This document shows positions 22,097 to 34,361 of a DNA stretch of 64,000 nt, piece after piece. How positions within the stretch are numbered: the first letter of the stretch is position 1; each line of letters begins with the position of its first letter. A model generated the notes under the pieces. The model searched no databases and was not told the origin of the DNA. It saw only the letters and a list, made by a program, of their open reading frames with translations. The stretch covers positions 62,001 through 126,000 of the forward strand of contig JASANG010001915.1 of assembly GCA_030248215.1 (NCBI GenBank), in the 5' to 3' direction. The position numbers and the translations under genes were made by a program. Origin of the DNA: Enoplolaimus lenunculus. Lineage: Eukaryota > Nematoda > Enoplea > Enoplida > Thoracostomopsidae.

Positions 22097-25000
22097 ATGG
22101 AGCCAGGCAGTCTAACTGTAACCTACGAACGTAAGTACCTGTACTGCAGTTTTTTACTGCAGTTTTACGCACAGCAATGTGTTTACAAAAGTATAGGTGC
22201 GACCGTTGCTTGCAAGATTTTGTTATCTTCAGACAACTTTTACTTTAGTTAAAAAGTTAAATCCAAAAAAACAGTAATATATTTTAGTTTACTTATTAAA
22301 ATTTACTATTTTTGTGTATGGGCGGAACCATGCCTAACAAATAAGCGAAAAATAGCAGCGTTTAACTTTACTAGTTTTAAGTTTGTAAAAATGTTACAAA
22401 TGCACCATTGCACTGGTAAATTAAACACTGCCTTTTGATGTAAAAAATAAATGAAAAATGGCGTATAAAAGATTGAATGGCACACTGGTGTTAAAATAGA
22501 ACGGCCAACAGAATCTTTCGATGTCTTGGAAGCAAAATCATTGGATAAATAATCTAATAAAATATAAAAACAAATCATTAACTACACTTAATATTTGCTT
22601 AATTACATTTAATACTTCTGTTTTTGTGTCAAATTTATCACGCCTGAACGATTAAAAAACTTCTAAAATCTTAGCAAAAGTTGCAATTAGCAGTATTTTC
22701 TTCAGGACAAAAATAAAATGCGGATGTGGAATTGGAGAAGTTGATTTTCGATCATAGCTCGAGAATCAATTTTCTGGTTGAGGAAAATTTAACAATATTC
22801 GACTCAAACCCAACAACTGCGTCAAATGATACATAAATTTAGGAAATGCGTCAACAAAAAATTTTTAATCTGAAAGTGTTAGAATTCCGGTCCTGAAATG
22901 TCTATTTTTAAAAACTCTAATTTAAACGTTGTCATTATTTCATGGCAAAACCGTGATTTCTGTTCTGCAATAAATTGAAATATTCAATAGTCTTCGGAGT
23001 AGGTTGAATTTTAGGTCGATATAACTTTTGACATATCAACAAAAAATACACCCGAAACGCTAGAAATAGCAACCTAACATTATATACACAACTTCTTTCA
23101 TTTTCAGGAAGCTTTAGGTGGTATAAGGCCAGCCAATGACGTTAGAACGGTTTACTGTAATTCTACAGCATTCAAACTAATTAGAAAATATGTTCCACAA
23201 CATACTTGAGCTTGGATCCTTATGTTATATTTAGCAATAACAAGCTTGAAAACTCGCCGATCAACGGTGAAAAATTTTAATTCAACGTAATCATTAAACA
23301 AAGCACGCTCGAGACAACATCAAAAGTGTCGGTTTCAGTTTGATAAATTCACTGGCTAAAATTTAACAATTGCTTACAAGATTTGACCCGGATAAAGTTA
23401 TTTTTTGCATAGTGCGCCAAAATTTTTATGTGTAGCTTCAGATGAAATGCAAGCAAAATTTTTTAGCAAAAACAGATATACGTTTCATTTAAAAATGCTA
23501 CTATATAAGGTCAAACGTGAGTCAAATTTGAGGATTAGCCAAACTTAGTGATGTGTGTAGGTTAATTTTTTAGCAAATTATCAATTACGCATTGATCAAC
23601 GTAGCAAGCAAAATTATTAAACATATCCTGAAAAAGTAACGAGTATCTTGAAAGTATGACGTTTAAAATCAAAAAGCGTAACACCGAAAACTAAAAACTT
23701 AAATTAAAAAACAGCTGTGCTAAGAGTAACTTTAACACAGTTTTAATACAAAGCATTGTCCGTTGCTTAATTTAGCATCTTTCGGTTTAAGGCCCATATT
23801 CTCAGCTGAGTACAGCATTTATCACCAGTTAGTAAATTTTTTTCAAACAAACGAACTTTGGCATCGGTTCGTGTCAGAATCTCCACAGAAGTATGTCAAT
23901 TCAAATGCAAAAAATATCAGCTTAGCTTATCACCCCATCGGTCAGCGGTTCTCAGGTTTCAAGGTATGTCGCAATCTGGTAATAGATACTACACTCTTAA
24001 ATTAACAATTTTGATGCCAAAATAAAATACTCTGCAGGAAGACTGACCACTTCTTAACATTAACATTTAGTGTTCGAAGAACAAGATATATGAGAACGTA
24101 TTGTGCTTAAAACACATATAACAACAAATAATCTTTAACTTCTTATAGCATAAACGGCCATGTATAGAACAGGGCCGGAACAGTAGCTTAAGTAAATTGG
24201 GTAAGCTTAAGTCTAAGTCTAAGAATAAGCGTAAAAATGATACTATTCCTAAGCCTAAGCCTAAGCCTAAGCCTCCGCAAAAACTTAGTCTAAAGCTTAA
24301 CCTGACTGTTACAGCCAATCCAGAAAACGATCCGGCCCTGTTCTATACATCGGCCACATAAACAATGCATAATGATGTCGGCGTAAGCAACAAAGGCCGA
24401 TTTTACTCTGCGAAAATGTACACCTGCATCATTTTTATTAATCAACACTGTTAATAGCGCCCAAGTAAGTACTCTGGTAACTTAGTTTATTTAATTTGTT
24501 TAACTTTAACTGAAATGGTAACATTCTTAAAAATAGTGAGTAAACTGCATTAAAAACTATTTTAAATTTTTTCGCCCGATGTTCGCACCAGAGGAAGCCA
24601 CGCCCATTCATTTTTCACAATTTTTCTTCCGCCTGTTTAACAACATAAACATTCCTTCGCTTGTCTGTTTCCTAATGATGTTTTATCGATTTCCGCCATA
24701 CGACATACGTTTTTGTGAAATATTAAATGAAACTCATTTATAAAACAGTTTTGATAATTTGCTAAATTTTACAACAGCAAAAATGCGATAAAGTATATTA
24801 TTAAAAAGCTGCGTTCAGCGCTTACTTGAGTAACACAGTATGATATGGTTCAATGTGTAGCTATTTCCAGGCTCATGGTATACAGATCTACAGCAGCTGC
24901 TTGTAACCTACAAAACTTCACCAAAATTTTTCTACTGTGAAAAATAAAATAGCAGGGTAGGGATGTTACCATTTTATCACTAAAAACTCTGCTTACATAA

Positions 25001-26172
25001 TTTTGTAAAAACATATGCATATTATTGAAAGCAAATGTTTGATCGAGTATGAATACAAACGGGGCTGTTACTATTGTTTCACCAGTGCCCAAAAATTCAA
25101 GTGTAAGGATATTTCTGAGCTAGCGAAATTTAATGTGCAAAATTCGCTAAAATGACCATTTTTAATATCTTAAAAAATTTCGAGAGTACAACATCGTACA
25201 TCTTCTATAAACTGCGTTTGACATCTGGTTCGTTCGCTTACAAAGTTCCATCTATCATTATTATGACATCCCACTATATGTGGCCCCTTTCGGTTTTGGA
25301 TCAGCTGCTGCTCCACATATTTTGAACAGTTTTGACATTTTTGCCAATAGTAATACGCAGTCAATCAGTTCAACGTGAATTTCTTACGCAAAATCACACT
25401 GAGATTGCATGATTTTGAAAACCACTTAATTAATGTTCATTAGTTGCAGTTCTGACAACTTGTGAGTATTGTTGAATAGTAAAAACAGTAATGCTAATGC
25501 AGTCAACAGTGTTGTTTAGTCTACAACTATGTTCGGAATTCTGTAAGAAAAACTCTTTTGGCAATTTACTATTAATAGGCAAACGGGTCAAGTGCTGGCT
25601 GAGCCCAGCCTGAACCCAAACGCCGTCTGGTCTGTACTGCAAAATATTGATATACGCTTCTACCATAACATATATTATTATTACAATCAAATCATAAAAA
25701 TGCGTTATACGAACATTAGACGCGTGGGTTTGTATGCGAGTTCTGCTACAAAGTTTTGGGCCGATATTCATTGTAGATTGTTTCCCGTTACCCCTTGCCA
25801 GCCGGCGTTTGCACAAAAAATGGCTGATTTTGAAATTTTTTTTGGATATTTGTAAAGCTTCAGAGTTTCTAAGCTCGGAGCTATCTAAACACTGACTTGG
25901 TATTTTTTGCGCTAACAAACAATGCGATCAGAATTTAACTTTTAATACGAGTTCAAAATTGCAGCCAATAAAATTGCTAAGGAATGTACAAAATAAAGCG
26001 TTGTTTTAAATGGTTACAGCAGTTAAACTACACATTAAATATATGCCAGTTTGATAATGATTCGTTTCGACAGCTGTGGAATGTTCGCAGTTTTATCAAC
26101 TATAAAACTTCTCGCGTAAAACTTGCGCAATGCGTGGAATCGATATATAATTTGTCATTTATAGCGACGTGA
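22097..26172 (+). CDS. Candidate three-exon gene of unknown function
   Basis: The core is the exon 23806-23963 (acceptor ATTCTCAG, donor AAG|GTATGT), which encodes about 52 residues including NELWHRFVSESPQKYVNSN and AYHPIGQRFSGFK. It looks clearly coding. By phase it can join upstream to 22097-22130 (MEPGSLTVTYE, donor AAC|GTAAGT) and downstream to 26050-26172 (FDNDSFRQLWNVRSFINYK ... ending FIAT and TGA). The result would be 104 residues. I do not recognise the protein. The first exon is doubtful because a TATATAAA motif lies at 22078-22085, too close to the ATG for that ATG to be the start from a TATA promoter. Intervening exons may be missed in the 1.7- and 2.1-kb introns. Confidence 0.4.
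24156..24355 (-). mobile_element. TTAGGC-bearing hAT-like MITE
   Basis: Terminal repeats GGCCATGTATAGAACAGGGC and GCCCTGTTCTATACATCGGCC. GCATAAAC and ACATAAAC flank it as an 8-bp duplication with one mismatch. The interior has four tandem CCTAAG units and AAGTCTAAGTCTAAG. Confidence 0.88.
25430..25918 (-). other. Long open frame, 162 codons, probably not a gene
   Basis: An uninterrupted frame lacking recognisable domains. The opposite strand is also open at 25592-25855. Composition is not clearly protein-like and there is no splice context, so I list it only because it is the longest non-repetitive frame in the window. Confidence 0.12.
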
Positions 26173-26582
26173 ATTTTTTTGCACTTTGCACGCTAGCATG
26201 CATAACTGGCACAGTTGAGAAAGAAATAGGCCATGAGCGAAATGTTTCGTTTTTTGAAGTGAAGCGCATTTAAATATTGCAACAAACCTACTGCACCTAT
26301 TATTTACTATACAGCATCGCTAGCTGTTGTACTGGATGCCACTTTGTTAAAATATTACGTCTGGATTGCATTTAATATCCTTGTTGTACAATACAAAGTG
26401 GAATTATCACCATTTAAACGCCTTGCGCTTGTTCTAGTGCTTGAAATTGCTTGAAATGAATAGTTTTTAATTAAAGTCTTCTATGTGATTGTTATACTTG
26501 AAGCGATTTCAGAAATACTTCACTTAGTAGTATTAACGAGGAATACTTAGGTAAAGATTTGAGCAATTTAACCATGTGATGT

Positions 26583-26664
26583 GTATAAATATCAGGGTTC
26601 CGAAGGAATTCAAATTCTGGTTGGTATAAATATCAGGGTTCCGAAGGAATTCCAATTCTGGTTG
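26583..26664 (+). repeat. Tandem duplication of a transposon end
   Basis: TATAAATATCAGGGTTCCGA and the following GGAATTC...TTCTGGTTG occur twice, about 38 bp apart. The sequence resembles the CAGAGTGCAACCG ends at 39244. A probable right end (CCGGCCAAACTTTATTCCGG) lies near 26930-26953. Confidence 0.6.
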
Positions 26665-27750
26665 CAGTTGTGGAAAAAGTTATGCTATAATTTTGACTCC
26701 GGCTGGCTGTTTATTCCGATACCAAAATTACAAAAGTTTCGGTAACCTTTCATTTTCTGCCAATTTTATTTTGAGTTTAAACTTGAAATTTCACCATTTT
26801 TTCAGCCACTGAAAACTGAAAAGCAATAAAAAAGATTAAGTTTTTAAAAAATAATTTACAATTTTTACATTCTATCAAAGTGAGTAAACAAATAGGTTTC
26901 GGCAAGAAAATTGAATTGAGTTTTTGGTTCCGGCCAAACTTTATTCCGGTTATAAGATATTCTAAACAAAACTGCTTCATGTTCATATTTTGTTTTAAAT
27001 TAAGTGAATGTAACGTATTTAGTTATTTCTCAATTTATATACTCTGCTCGAGATAAAATTTTGACTACACCAGTCAGCTATCGCCTAAGGGTATCTATAA
27101 TGTGTCATAGGTTAATTTGCTATTCAAGCCAATATGCTATTTTATGTAATAGTAGTTTGACCTGGGATAAACTGCTATTGAACTTATAGACCAATCAAAT
27201 TTGATTATAATCAGCTTTGGTCTTCTTACATCACTGTTGTTTTGCGAAATCTCACAATCGCCATTTGGCCTATATCAAACTGCTATTTGCTTCGAATAGG
27301 AGATCGTCCTAGGCCAATTGGGGATTGGCCAAAATGGCAGAATGGCCTACGACATATATATTCGATGCACACAAACGTGCATTGATTTTAACGTATATAC
27401 AGCAGAATTATAAACGCATTTGTTTTGTATCTTTTGTATAATTTTAGTTAAAGATCACAAATTGTTTGGTGCGCGCACGATGCAACTAAATAAATCTCGA
27501 AGTCAACCACAGTTTTTCCGAACTAATTTGACAGTGACCGGTTTCATTTTTGAACTACACACATTGATTAGCGTTATTGATGTGAGCTACACCTGATAAA
27601 ACAGGTTAGTCGTGAAGTAGGTTTGGTTAATATCAGAAGCATAGGCAAAATGAGATTTAGTCCGACCCTCCCTCCAAATTCATGAACCAGAAACATTTTT
27701 TCAGACCGTTGAAAAAATGTTTAAAACTTAAATTACGTCTTGTTTATCGG

Positions 27751-27968
27751 GGCCCATGTATTGACAGGGCCAGAACAATAGTATAAGCATATTCCTAAGC
27801 CGAAGCCTGAGCCTAAGCTAAGCCAAAGCCTAAGCCTAAGCGTATGGATGAGCGTATTTCTAAGCCTAAGCCTAAGCCTAAGCCTAAGCAAAAAATTAGT
27901 CGAAAGCTTAAACTAACTCTATTATAGCCCCTCCGGAAAACAATCCGACCCTGTTCTATACATGGGCC
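27751..27968 (-). mobile_element. TTAGGC-bearing hAT-like MITE, well preserved
   Basis: Terminal repeats GGCCCATGTATTGACAGGGC and CCCTGTTCTATACATGGGCC. TTTATCGG is perfectly duplicated on both sides (8 bp). The interior has CCTAAGCCTAAGCCTAAGCC. It is nested in the composite element. Confidence 0.92.
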
Positions 27969-28499
27969 TTTATCGGTTTATTGGTCACTTCGTTCACGTT
28001 GCCTGCAATCCGGCACTTTCCAGGTATTTCTGTTTAATACCAAAATTTCAATCTCAAGTATATATTTTAATAATAATGAACTTCTACTAATTTTGCTTGA
28101 ATGAATCCTATCACAAATGTTGAAACTACTCCAATCGAAAAAGGTATAATATTTTTCACTGCTCAGGTAGGAAGATTACTACATGAGTAGGTATATTTAT
28201 GTGCGATAAGCGTTTCGTTTAATGGCATTTAAAATGTTAACGGTACTCAAAGTTCGATCAGGTTTTTGCAATAGGATATACGTTGCTTAAATTTTGAATT
28301 CAAACAAAAATTTTAAATTTCAGAATATTGCGTTGATATTTCAGGCGAAAATAAAAGCTTCAGCGAAAGAGAATATTCATAGGAAAATGTCAATTTTTAA
28401 CATCTGCCAATAATGTTTAAATAGTAATGTATTTTAGCCTACCGTATTTATTGTTTTGTGGCTTGAAAGAAAATATCGATTGTTAATATCCATTTTTAT

Positions 28500-28720
28500 G
28501 GCCCATGTATAGAACAGGGCAGGAACAGTAGTATTAGCATATTCCTAAGCCTAAGCCTAAGCCTAAGCCTAAGCGTAAGGATGAGACCATTCCTAAGCCT
28601 AAGCCTAAGCCTAAGCGTAAGCCTAAGCCTAAGCCTAAGCAAAAAAGTTCGTGTAAAACTTAAACTGACTCTATTACAGCCCCACCGGAACACGATCCAG
28701 CCCTGTTCTATACATGGGCC
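28500..28720 (-). mobile_element. TTAGGC-bearing hAT-like MITE, best copy
   Basis: Near-perfect ends GGCCCATGTATAGAACAGGG and CCCTGTTCTATACATGGGCC. A perfect 8-bp duplication ATTTTTAT flanks it. Two tandem blocks of CCTAAG units are separated by CGTAAGGATGAGACCATT. This is the clearest reference copy in the window. Confidence 0.95.
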
Positions 28721-29666
28721 ATTTTTATTATGTGTTTTATATTTTTGGCGTATATAACCACCGAAGTATAATCAAAGCTTGAACAAGAATAAATTTATGA
28801 ATAATTCGTAATTCAGTATAATATGAGGGTAATATTACTAATTGGCCTAGTCCAATCTGCCATTCTAAGGAAATAGCAGTCGGGAATAGACCAAATGACA
28901 ATTGTGAAATGTAGCTGAAGAACAGTGATGTTAAAACTAACGATGATTGGTTATCGAAATGGCGACTGGCCAAACAAGCAAATATGATTAGTTTATAAGT
29001 TCAATAGCGGTTTAGCCGAGACCATACTGCGATTACATGAAATAGTAGATTGACCATGACCAATTAGCAATTGGCCTGAATAGCACAGAGAGCAGGAACC
29101 AAGCACGACTTCATATTTATCATATTCGTAAAATATGGAAATTTAGAATGTAACTATTAGATGTAAAGAGCAATTGTAACATAAACAAACGTCATAGTTT
29201 TCTCAATTTAAAGTTAAAATTTCAGGAAGCTGCATATAAATATTACAATAGTCTTAGGCTTGGGATCGAACTTGCGCTTAAGAATGCTGGGTATCGACTG
29301 GAATAAATCCAGTCGGAGTTAAAATCAGAGTTGGATCTCAATTTCCTCGTCGGCACCGGTACATGAATCGGAACCGTAACTTTAAATTTTAATGTGTCCA
29401 GGATTTTTAACTTTTTAAAATGATAAAATGAAGACAAAATTATTTTATTTTACACTCTTTGAGCTTGGTGTATGTTTTTATCGTTAATGCACAGTTCTAT
29501 ATTCAAATTAGGTTTTTCTGCAATTTGCTTTTTAGACCTTTGATTGCTTGAACAAGGTGTATATATGTTGTAATCGCAGTTCCGTCAGAACCCAGAAAAT
29601 TAAGCATTCAATTTGGCTTCGGCTTAAAACAATGAACAGTAATGTCGTATAGGTGCCAGTGGCAGG

Positions 29667-30749
29667 CAGGGTTGTTGGCCGGAAACAAATTACCGGAAAA
29701 ATGTTTTTTCCATTGTTTTCCATTTTTTCCGAGAGGGGATGAAAAAAATGAAATAAAAAATGGAAAATATTAAACGATTTAGAAACATTATTTGCAACTA
29801 AATATGATATAAAATAACGTTTTTAGATGACATGTAACTAAATTTCATGCAACACAAAAACAGTGACTGTGTGTATGTGTCCACCAGGACACATTATATG
29901 TCCGAAAAGCGCGAAATTTGCAGCATATGAATAAATAAATGGATTTCAGAATTGAAACTTTGCCACGAGATTCAATGTAAAACTACATATGCGACTTGTT
30001 CGGTTCACTCACCAGGTTTTGTCGACAGTGGGGCCGAAGTTAGGGTGCTATAAATTGAAAGCCTGCTTTTATCGTATGATTTAACACAGAATACGTCTGG
30101 CTTTAACCTCGTTTTGTCCGCGAGGTTGCAGCAATTGAGAGGCTTTGATGTCAGAAAAACTCAAAAGTATCTTGGGATTTAATATATACTTACAGAAAAC
30201 AAGTGTGACTTGTTTAGCTCGCTCCACTCATGAGTTTTTGATGTTCTGATGACCTGCTCCAATTATTCCATGCCAAAACTTAAATTTTTAAAAAATTCAA
30301 ATTTTAAAGTTCCAAATTCTTCCACTTGACTCAAAATTTTTGTCGAAAAATTATACAAATTATATACCATTTGGCGCAGGTTGCGGAGCTAAGACGAATA
30401 TTGTTAAATGTTTGATAATCAGACGGCTGCCTAACGAGTCAGTGATATATAATTTGTCCAACTTATCGAAAAAATTTTCGGGTCCCAGGGGACTGAACTT
30501 GTGGCCATAAAAATCGAATTTTTCAAAAATTCAGACTTGGGCATGGAATAGTCAGAGGAAGTCATCAGTAGCTCAAATATCGAAAAGCTTTCAAATACGA
30601 GCATTTTTGGGCAAACAACGGCTAAGGGTGGGCTAACCGATCACTCTGACAAAGAATGAATTTTTTCTATTTTTTTCCATTTTTTCCGGGAAGAAATGGA
30701 AAAAATTCATTCTTTCCGGTCACAATTTGTTTCCAGAAAATCATTCCTG
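29667..30749. mobile_element. hAT-like element immediately upstream of the chitinase gene
   Basis: Left end CAGGGTTGTTGGCCGGAAAC, right end TTTCCAGAAAATCATTCCTG as imperfect inverted repeats, with further mirrored TTTTTCCATTTTTTCCG blocks inside. GTGGCAGG and GTGGCAGC flank it (8 bp, one mismatch). It is 1,083 bp with no transposase frame, and it ends 136 bp before the chitinase ATG, so it now forms part of that promoter region. Confidence 0.78.
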
Positions 30750-30884
30750 GTGGCAGCCAAGACTTCTGCTCGATATCAAATTATCCCGTGGCAAAGTAGA
30801 ATGATGCACTTTTGCAATTTTTTTGTAAAGCGTTTCACACTTATAGATATCTTTTATTTCGTTTCAACGAAGAACACTACAATA

Positions 30885-33800
30885 ATGACATATCAAATTC
30901 CGCTGTTGCTGGTTGCGGCAATTGCGTTAGGTGCGAGCGTTGCAGATGCGGTTTGCACCCACGGCGCCTATTCGTGCGCACAGGACGGTAGCGTTCAAGT
31001 CTGTGTAGGCACTGCATGGGTGAAGATGCCGTGTCCACCGGGACAAACTTGCGAAAAAAAAGGTTCCCATGTCGGATGTAACGTGGAAGGCAATGGTGGT
31101 AATGGAGGTAATACTGGAGGTACGGGTGGTGGCAATGGAAATGGTGGCAACGGTAATGGTGGGAATGGAAATGGTGGGAATGGAAATGGTGGAAATGGAA
31201 ATGATGGGAATGAAAATGGTGGGAATGGAGGAAATAATAATGGAAATGAAAACAACGGCGGCGGCAGTAGCGGCGGTGGAGACGCAAGTACGTGCGTGTA
31301 GTACTTGCGATAAGAAGTCAATATTGTAACTAAGTTTTTAGAATTTATTGCATCATTTGAACTTTTGGATTAAAGACCAATGAACATACTAGCGAGCTTC
31401 CGTTAAATTTTGAAAATCCGCATAAAATTGGTTTAGAATAAACCAGTACATTAAAACACTAGCGAAGCTGCAGGGTCGAAATGTTTGCTGGTTTAATTTT
31501 TTGACGGTCTTTTCAAGAGACCTTAAAAAGATACGTGTGCTGGCATGCAGGTTGGTTGTCAGCTCACCTTGTTAGGGTGGTTAATAATGTTGAGGATGGG
31601 TGTACAAGGATTTTCAACGACTTGCAAGCAAGATTGTTAAATTTCCAGGGGGTGCAAAATTTTTCGAGGGGAACTGAGACCCCCACCCACTCCCTTGACT
31701 ACGAACCCGCATGTGACTAAAATTCATAATGTTGTATAAAACAAAATTTCAGATGAATTTGTCGACAGTTATGATCAATTCAAGAAAGCGATTGCAAGTT
31801 GCGGATACACTCAAGTTCCAACACAAGAACAATACAAAAATGCAGTTTCGCAAGCGCGCAAGGACGGTGGAATTACGACTCGACGAGAATTTGCGATGTT
31901 TTTAGCTGAAATTATGTGGGAATCTGGTGGTTTGAAGTATAAGGCAAGCAAACCTTAAGGTAGTGTAAAGAAATTCACTGTGATTCGACAACATTTTTGT
32001 TGATATTTTTTCTGTTCGCGGCATTGTTTAAAGCTTAAGGTATGATTTAGTTTGACACAGATAATTTTTGTCATAAATGTTTGCCAAAAACTAACAAATA
32101 ACTGGCTTTAAAGCATTTTTAAGATTTTGTTTGATGAATTTTTCTTACCTCTATTCGACATTGAACAAATGAAGCGTACTTTTATTGTAAAATTGAATTT
32201 TCTATTTACTGATTTTCTGCCAACTATGGCCATAAAATAACAAAATCTTCGGCAATTTTTATAACGGAAACAGGAAAGTGAACTGTTACTTCCTTTTATA
32301 TGAAAATTTATACATTAATATAAAATACTGGTTGTTACTTGGAAAAAGTCCGTATTTTACATACGAAAAAAAGTTAAACAAAATTGATGAGTAAAAAAAT
32401 TGAAATGTTTGTTTTACGTCTTGTTTCAGAAAGAACTCAATCCACCACCCGGTCACTACGTTACAGCGAACGATGTCAAAGGTCAACAATATTATGGACG
32501 CGGCTACATCCAACTATCGTGGCATTACAATTATTTGGCTGCATCAAAAGCGTTGTATGGCGATGATCGCCTTGCGAGAAACGCTGATTTGGTACGAGAC
32601 GGGGCCCGTGTTGCTTAGCGCATCGCTTTTCCGTGAGATTGCAATCGAATAAAGTAAAGCGTTGGACTAAATTTCTTGCTTAGGCTTGCGGTCAGTTATC
32701 GATTTATCCTCACGCTGAGACTTAGGCTTAGGTTCCTTCCAACAAACAGTTTCCACCACATTTATAAAGTAGTGTTTTATGGGCAGTTTTTACTTTCCTA
32801 TACGAGAGGTCGCCGCCCTCTGCGCTCCAACTGTTTAAAGGGAACATAAATAGGATGACGGCGTGTCGAACTGCAAACCCCCTCACCTCATTATTCGAAC
32901 AGCTAAAATTTCTCACAAAGTCCTTTTGATATTGTGCTTTTTGGCGTGATAGTACGAGAACTGTATAGTGCGGAAAGCTTGTGGGGCGGCAGCCTCATAA
33001 TTAAAGAGTAAAAACTTGCCATGGCAGCATAATCTATAAATATTGGGATAGGGGACGTTTTTCTATGTATTAAATGAACACTAATATGATGATAAATTAA
33101 ACAAGTACCCAGTAGCCTAAGCATACTACGAAACCTGAGCGGCAACGTAAAGATATATAAGTGTAATGCTAAGCCTAATCCTAAGCATACACAAAATCTA
33201 AAACTTGAGACTATACTCTATTGCAGTTCAGCATGAAAATGCAAAGCCGCAAAATTAACTTGGGCTTCGTGCTGAATCCCAAAAAATATTCAAGACACAG
33301 CCATTTTTGTTCACGCGAATTTGGCCAAATTTAACCGAATTAGTGTAATAGTTGACGATGGTAAGATAATATTTGCGAACATGTAGTAGCTCATCGTTCG
33401 GGTATTCTTTAATGATGCTCACGCAATAAAACGCTTCGTATATCCTCCCAAAAAATTCCTACTTAATGACTTCACGGTTAAGTTGTCTTAAAATATGACT
33501 CAGCAAAAGAAATATTTTGTTTCAGACATATTTGTTTTATATTTCGGAAATATTTTTCTTGATAGTTTATAAGGCAATACCTCAAGTTTCAGTCTTTTAA
33601 CTCTGAAAAATTTCCGACCCAAAAGTCTGGTATTCAAGATATTAATGTATGTCTGGATGTCAACAACATAATTGTGTTAAATTTGAAACAATATTTCTTG
33701 AATGCCAGACAATTTGTTTTCTGTAAATTTATCTCGCCTGGTTTATTTGTAAACTCATTGGTACATTTCAAACGATGTCTTACCGGTCCGGAACGTCCAC

Positions 33801-34361
33801 GGTTTTGGAACCTTTTGTAAACACAAAATTTGATGTGATTTAATTGCTTTAGGGAAGCTTAGCGTGAGTTAAAATTTCCGCCAAGCGTGGATTATGAATG
33901 GATAGAGCGCATTCTTATTCTCAAACGCTAAACCAACATTGACTTAGTTTTTGCCAAATTTTTTTAACATTTTATAACACAGGAAGTTACAATCTAAAGC
34001 CAAGTATGATTTTTCAAGTTATGCGATAGTGCGTGTGATATATGCCCCAATACTCTTTGTATGCACGCCTGTACTAAGCTAAAATTAATTTTCTGAACGA
34101 GAAAGTTTTGCTAAATCACAGGTTGCCGAAGACGATTCAATAGCTTGGGCGACAACGTTCTGGTACTGGAAAGCGAACGTTCACAACGCTCCTGGTGTTC
34201 AACAAGGTCGCTTTGGTGCTGCGACAAACGCGATTAACGGCGCCCTGGAATGTCGTGGGGCGCATCAGGATAAAGCACGAAAACGATACGTATGCGTTCA
34301 AAAAGTTGCCAAGGCACTGAACGTCAAAGAAGCGATCACTGAAGGCGGTTGTTACAACTGA
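30885..34361 (+). CDS. Secreted GH19 chitinase with N-terminal cysteine-rich chitin-binding-like module
   Basis: Exons 30885-31287, 31753-31943, 32430-32591 and 34122-34361 give 331 residues in one frame. Residues 1-22 are a signal peptide. 23-65 form a six-cysteine module (CTHGAYSCAQDG ... CPPGQTC) resembling a small chitin-binding module such as CBM19. 66-134 are a Gly/Asn linker built of GNGGN units. 135-331 are the GH19 catalytic domain. MWESGG carries the first catalytic Glu (191), KEL the second (200), and YYGRGYIQLSWHYNY is the family signature; FGAATNAINGALEC closes the fold. Family knowledge: GH19 hydrolyses beta-1,4 GlcNAc bonds of chitin with inversion. Likely roles are moulting, egg shell or digestion, which is inference. 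The second intron uses a GC donor (AAG|GCAAGC); reading through meets a stop. The ATG at 30885 was chosen because a signal peptide follows directly. Confidence 0.93.
31545..31712. mobile_element. Short MITE, GTAGCCAGCTCACC family, decayed copy
   Basis: GGTTGTCAGCTCACCTTGTT at the left and CTCCCTTGACTACGAACC at the right, with TTTTTCGAGGGGA inside, parallel the copy at 15160. It lies in the first intron of the chitinase gene. Confidence 0.6.
31944..32429 (+). other. GC-AG intron of the chitinase gene
   Basis: The 5' site reads AAG|GCAAGC and the 3' site TTGTTTCAG. The nearest GT downstream (TTAAG|GTAGTG) would place an in-frame TAA before the splice, so only the GC site gives a GH19 domain. 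The GC donor has otherwise perfect consensus, as is typical of functional GC-AG introns. Confidence 0.85.
32603..32735 (+). repeat. MITE remnant in the last chitinase intron
   Basis: GGGGCCCGTGTTGC, GTAAAGCGTTGGACTAAATT and CTGAGACTTAGGCTTAGG follow the family order. It begins about 11 bp after the exon-3 donor. A second remnant, with GCTAAGCCTAATCCTAAGC and TATACTCTATTGCAG, lies at 33118-33228. Confidence 0.55.

Larger units (their letters stand above)
27118..29095. mobile_element. Composite element with roughly 240-bp inverted arms and two nested MITEs
   Basis: The left arm (about 27118-27350) and right arm (about 28840-29095) are imperfect inverted copies. Both hold CTGCTATTGAACTTATAGAC-type, ACATCACTGTTNTT-type and CGCCATTT/GTCATTTGG-type blocks in mirrored order. 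The central 1.5 kb carries the MITEs at 27751 and 28500. No transposase frame is visible. Confidence 0.6.

Noticed and set aside
25430-25918. 162-codon - strand frame as a real gene
   Set aside because: No domain, no splice context, and the opposite strand is equally open over much of it.
30877-31321. Antisense frames rich in Pro/Phe or His opposite the chitinase first exon
   Set aside because: Shadows of the Gly/Asn repeat on the coding strand.
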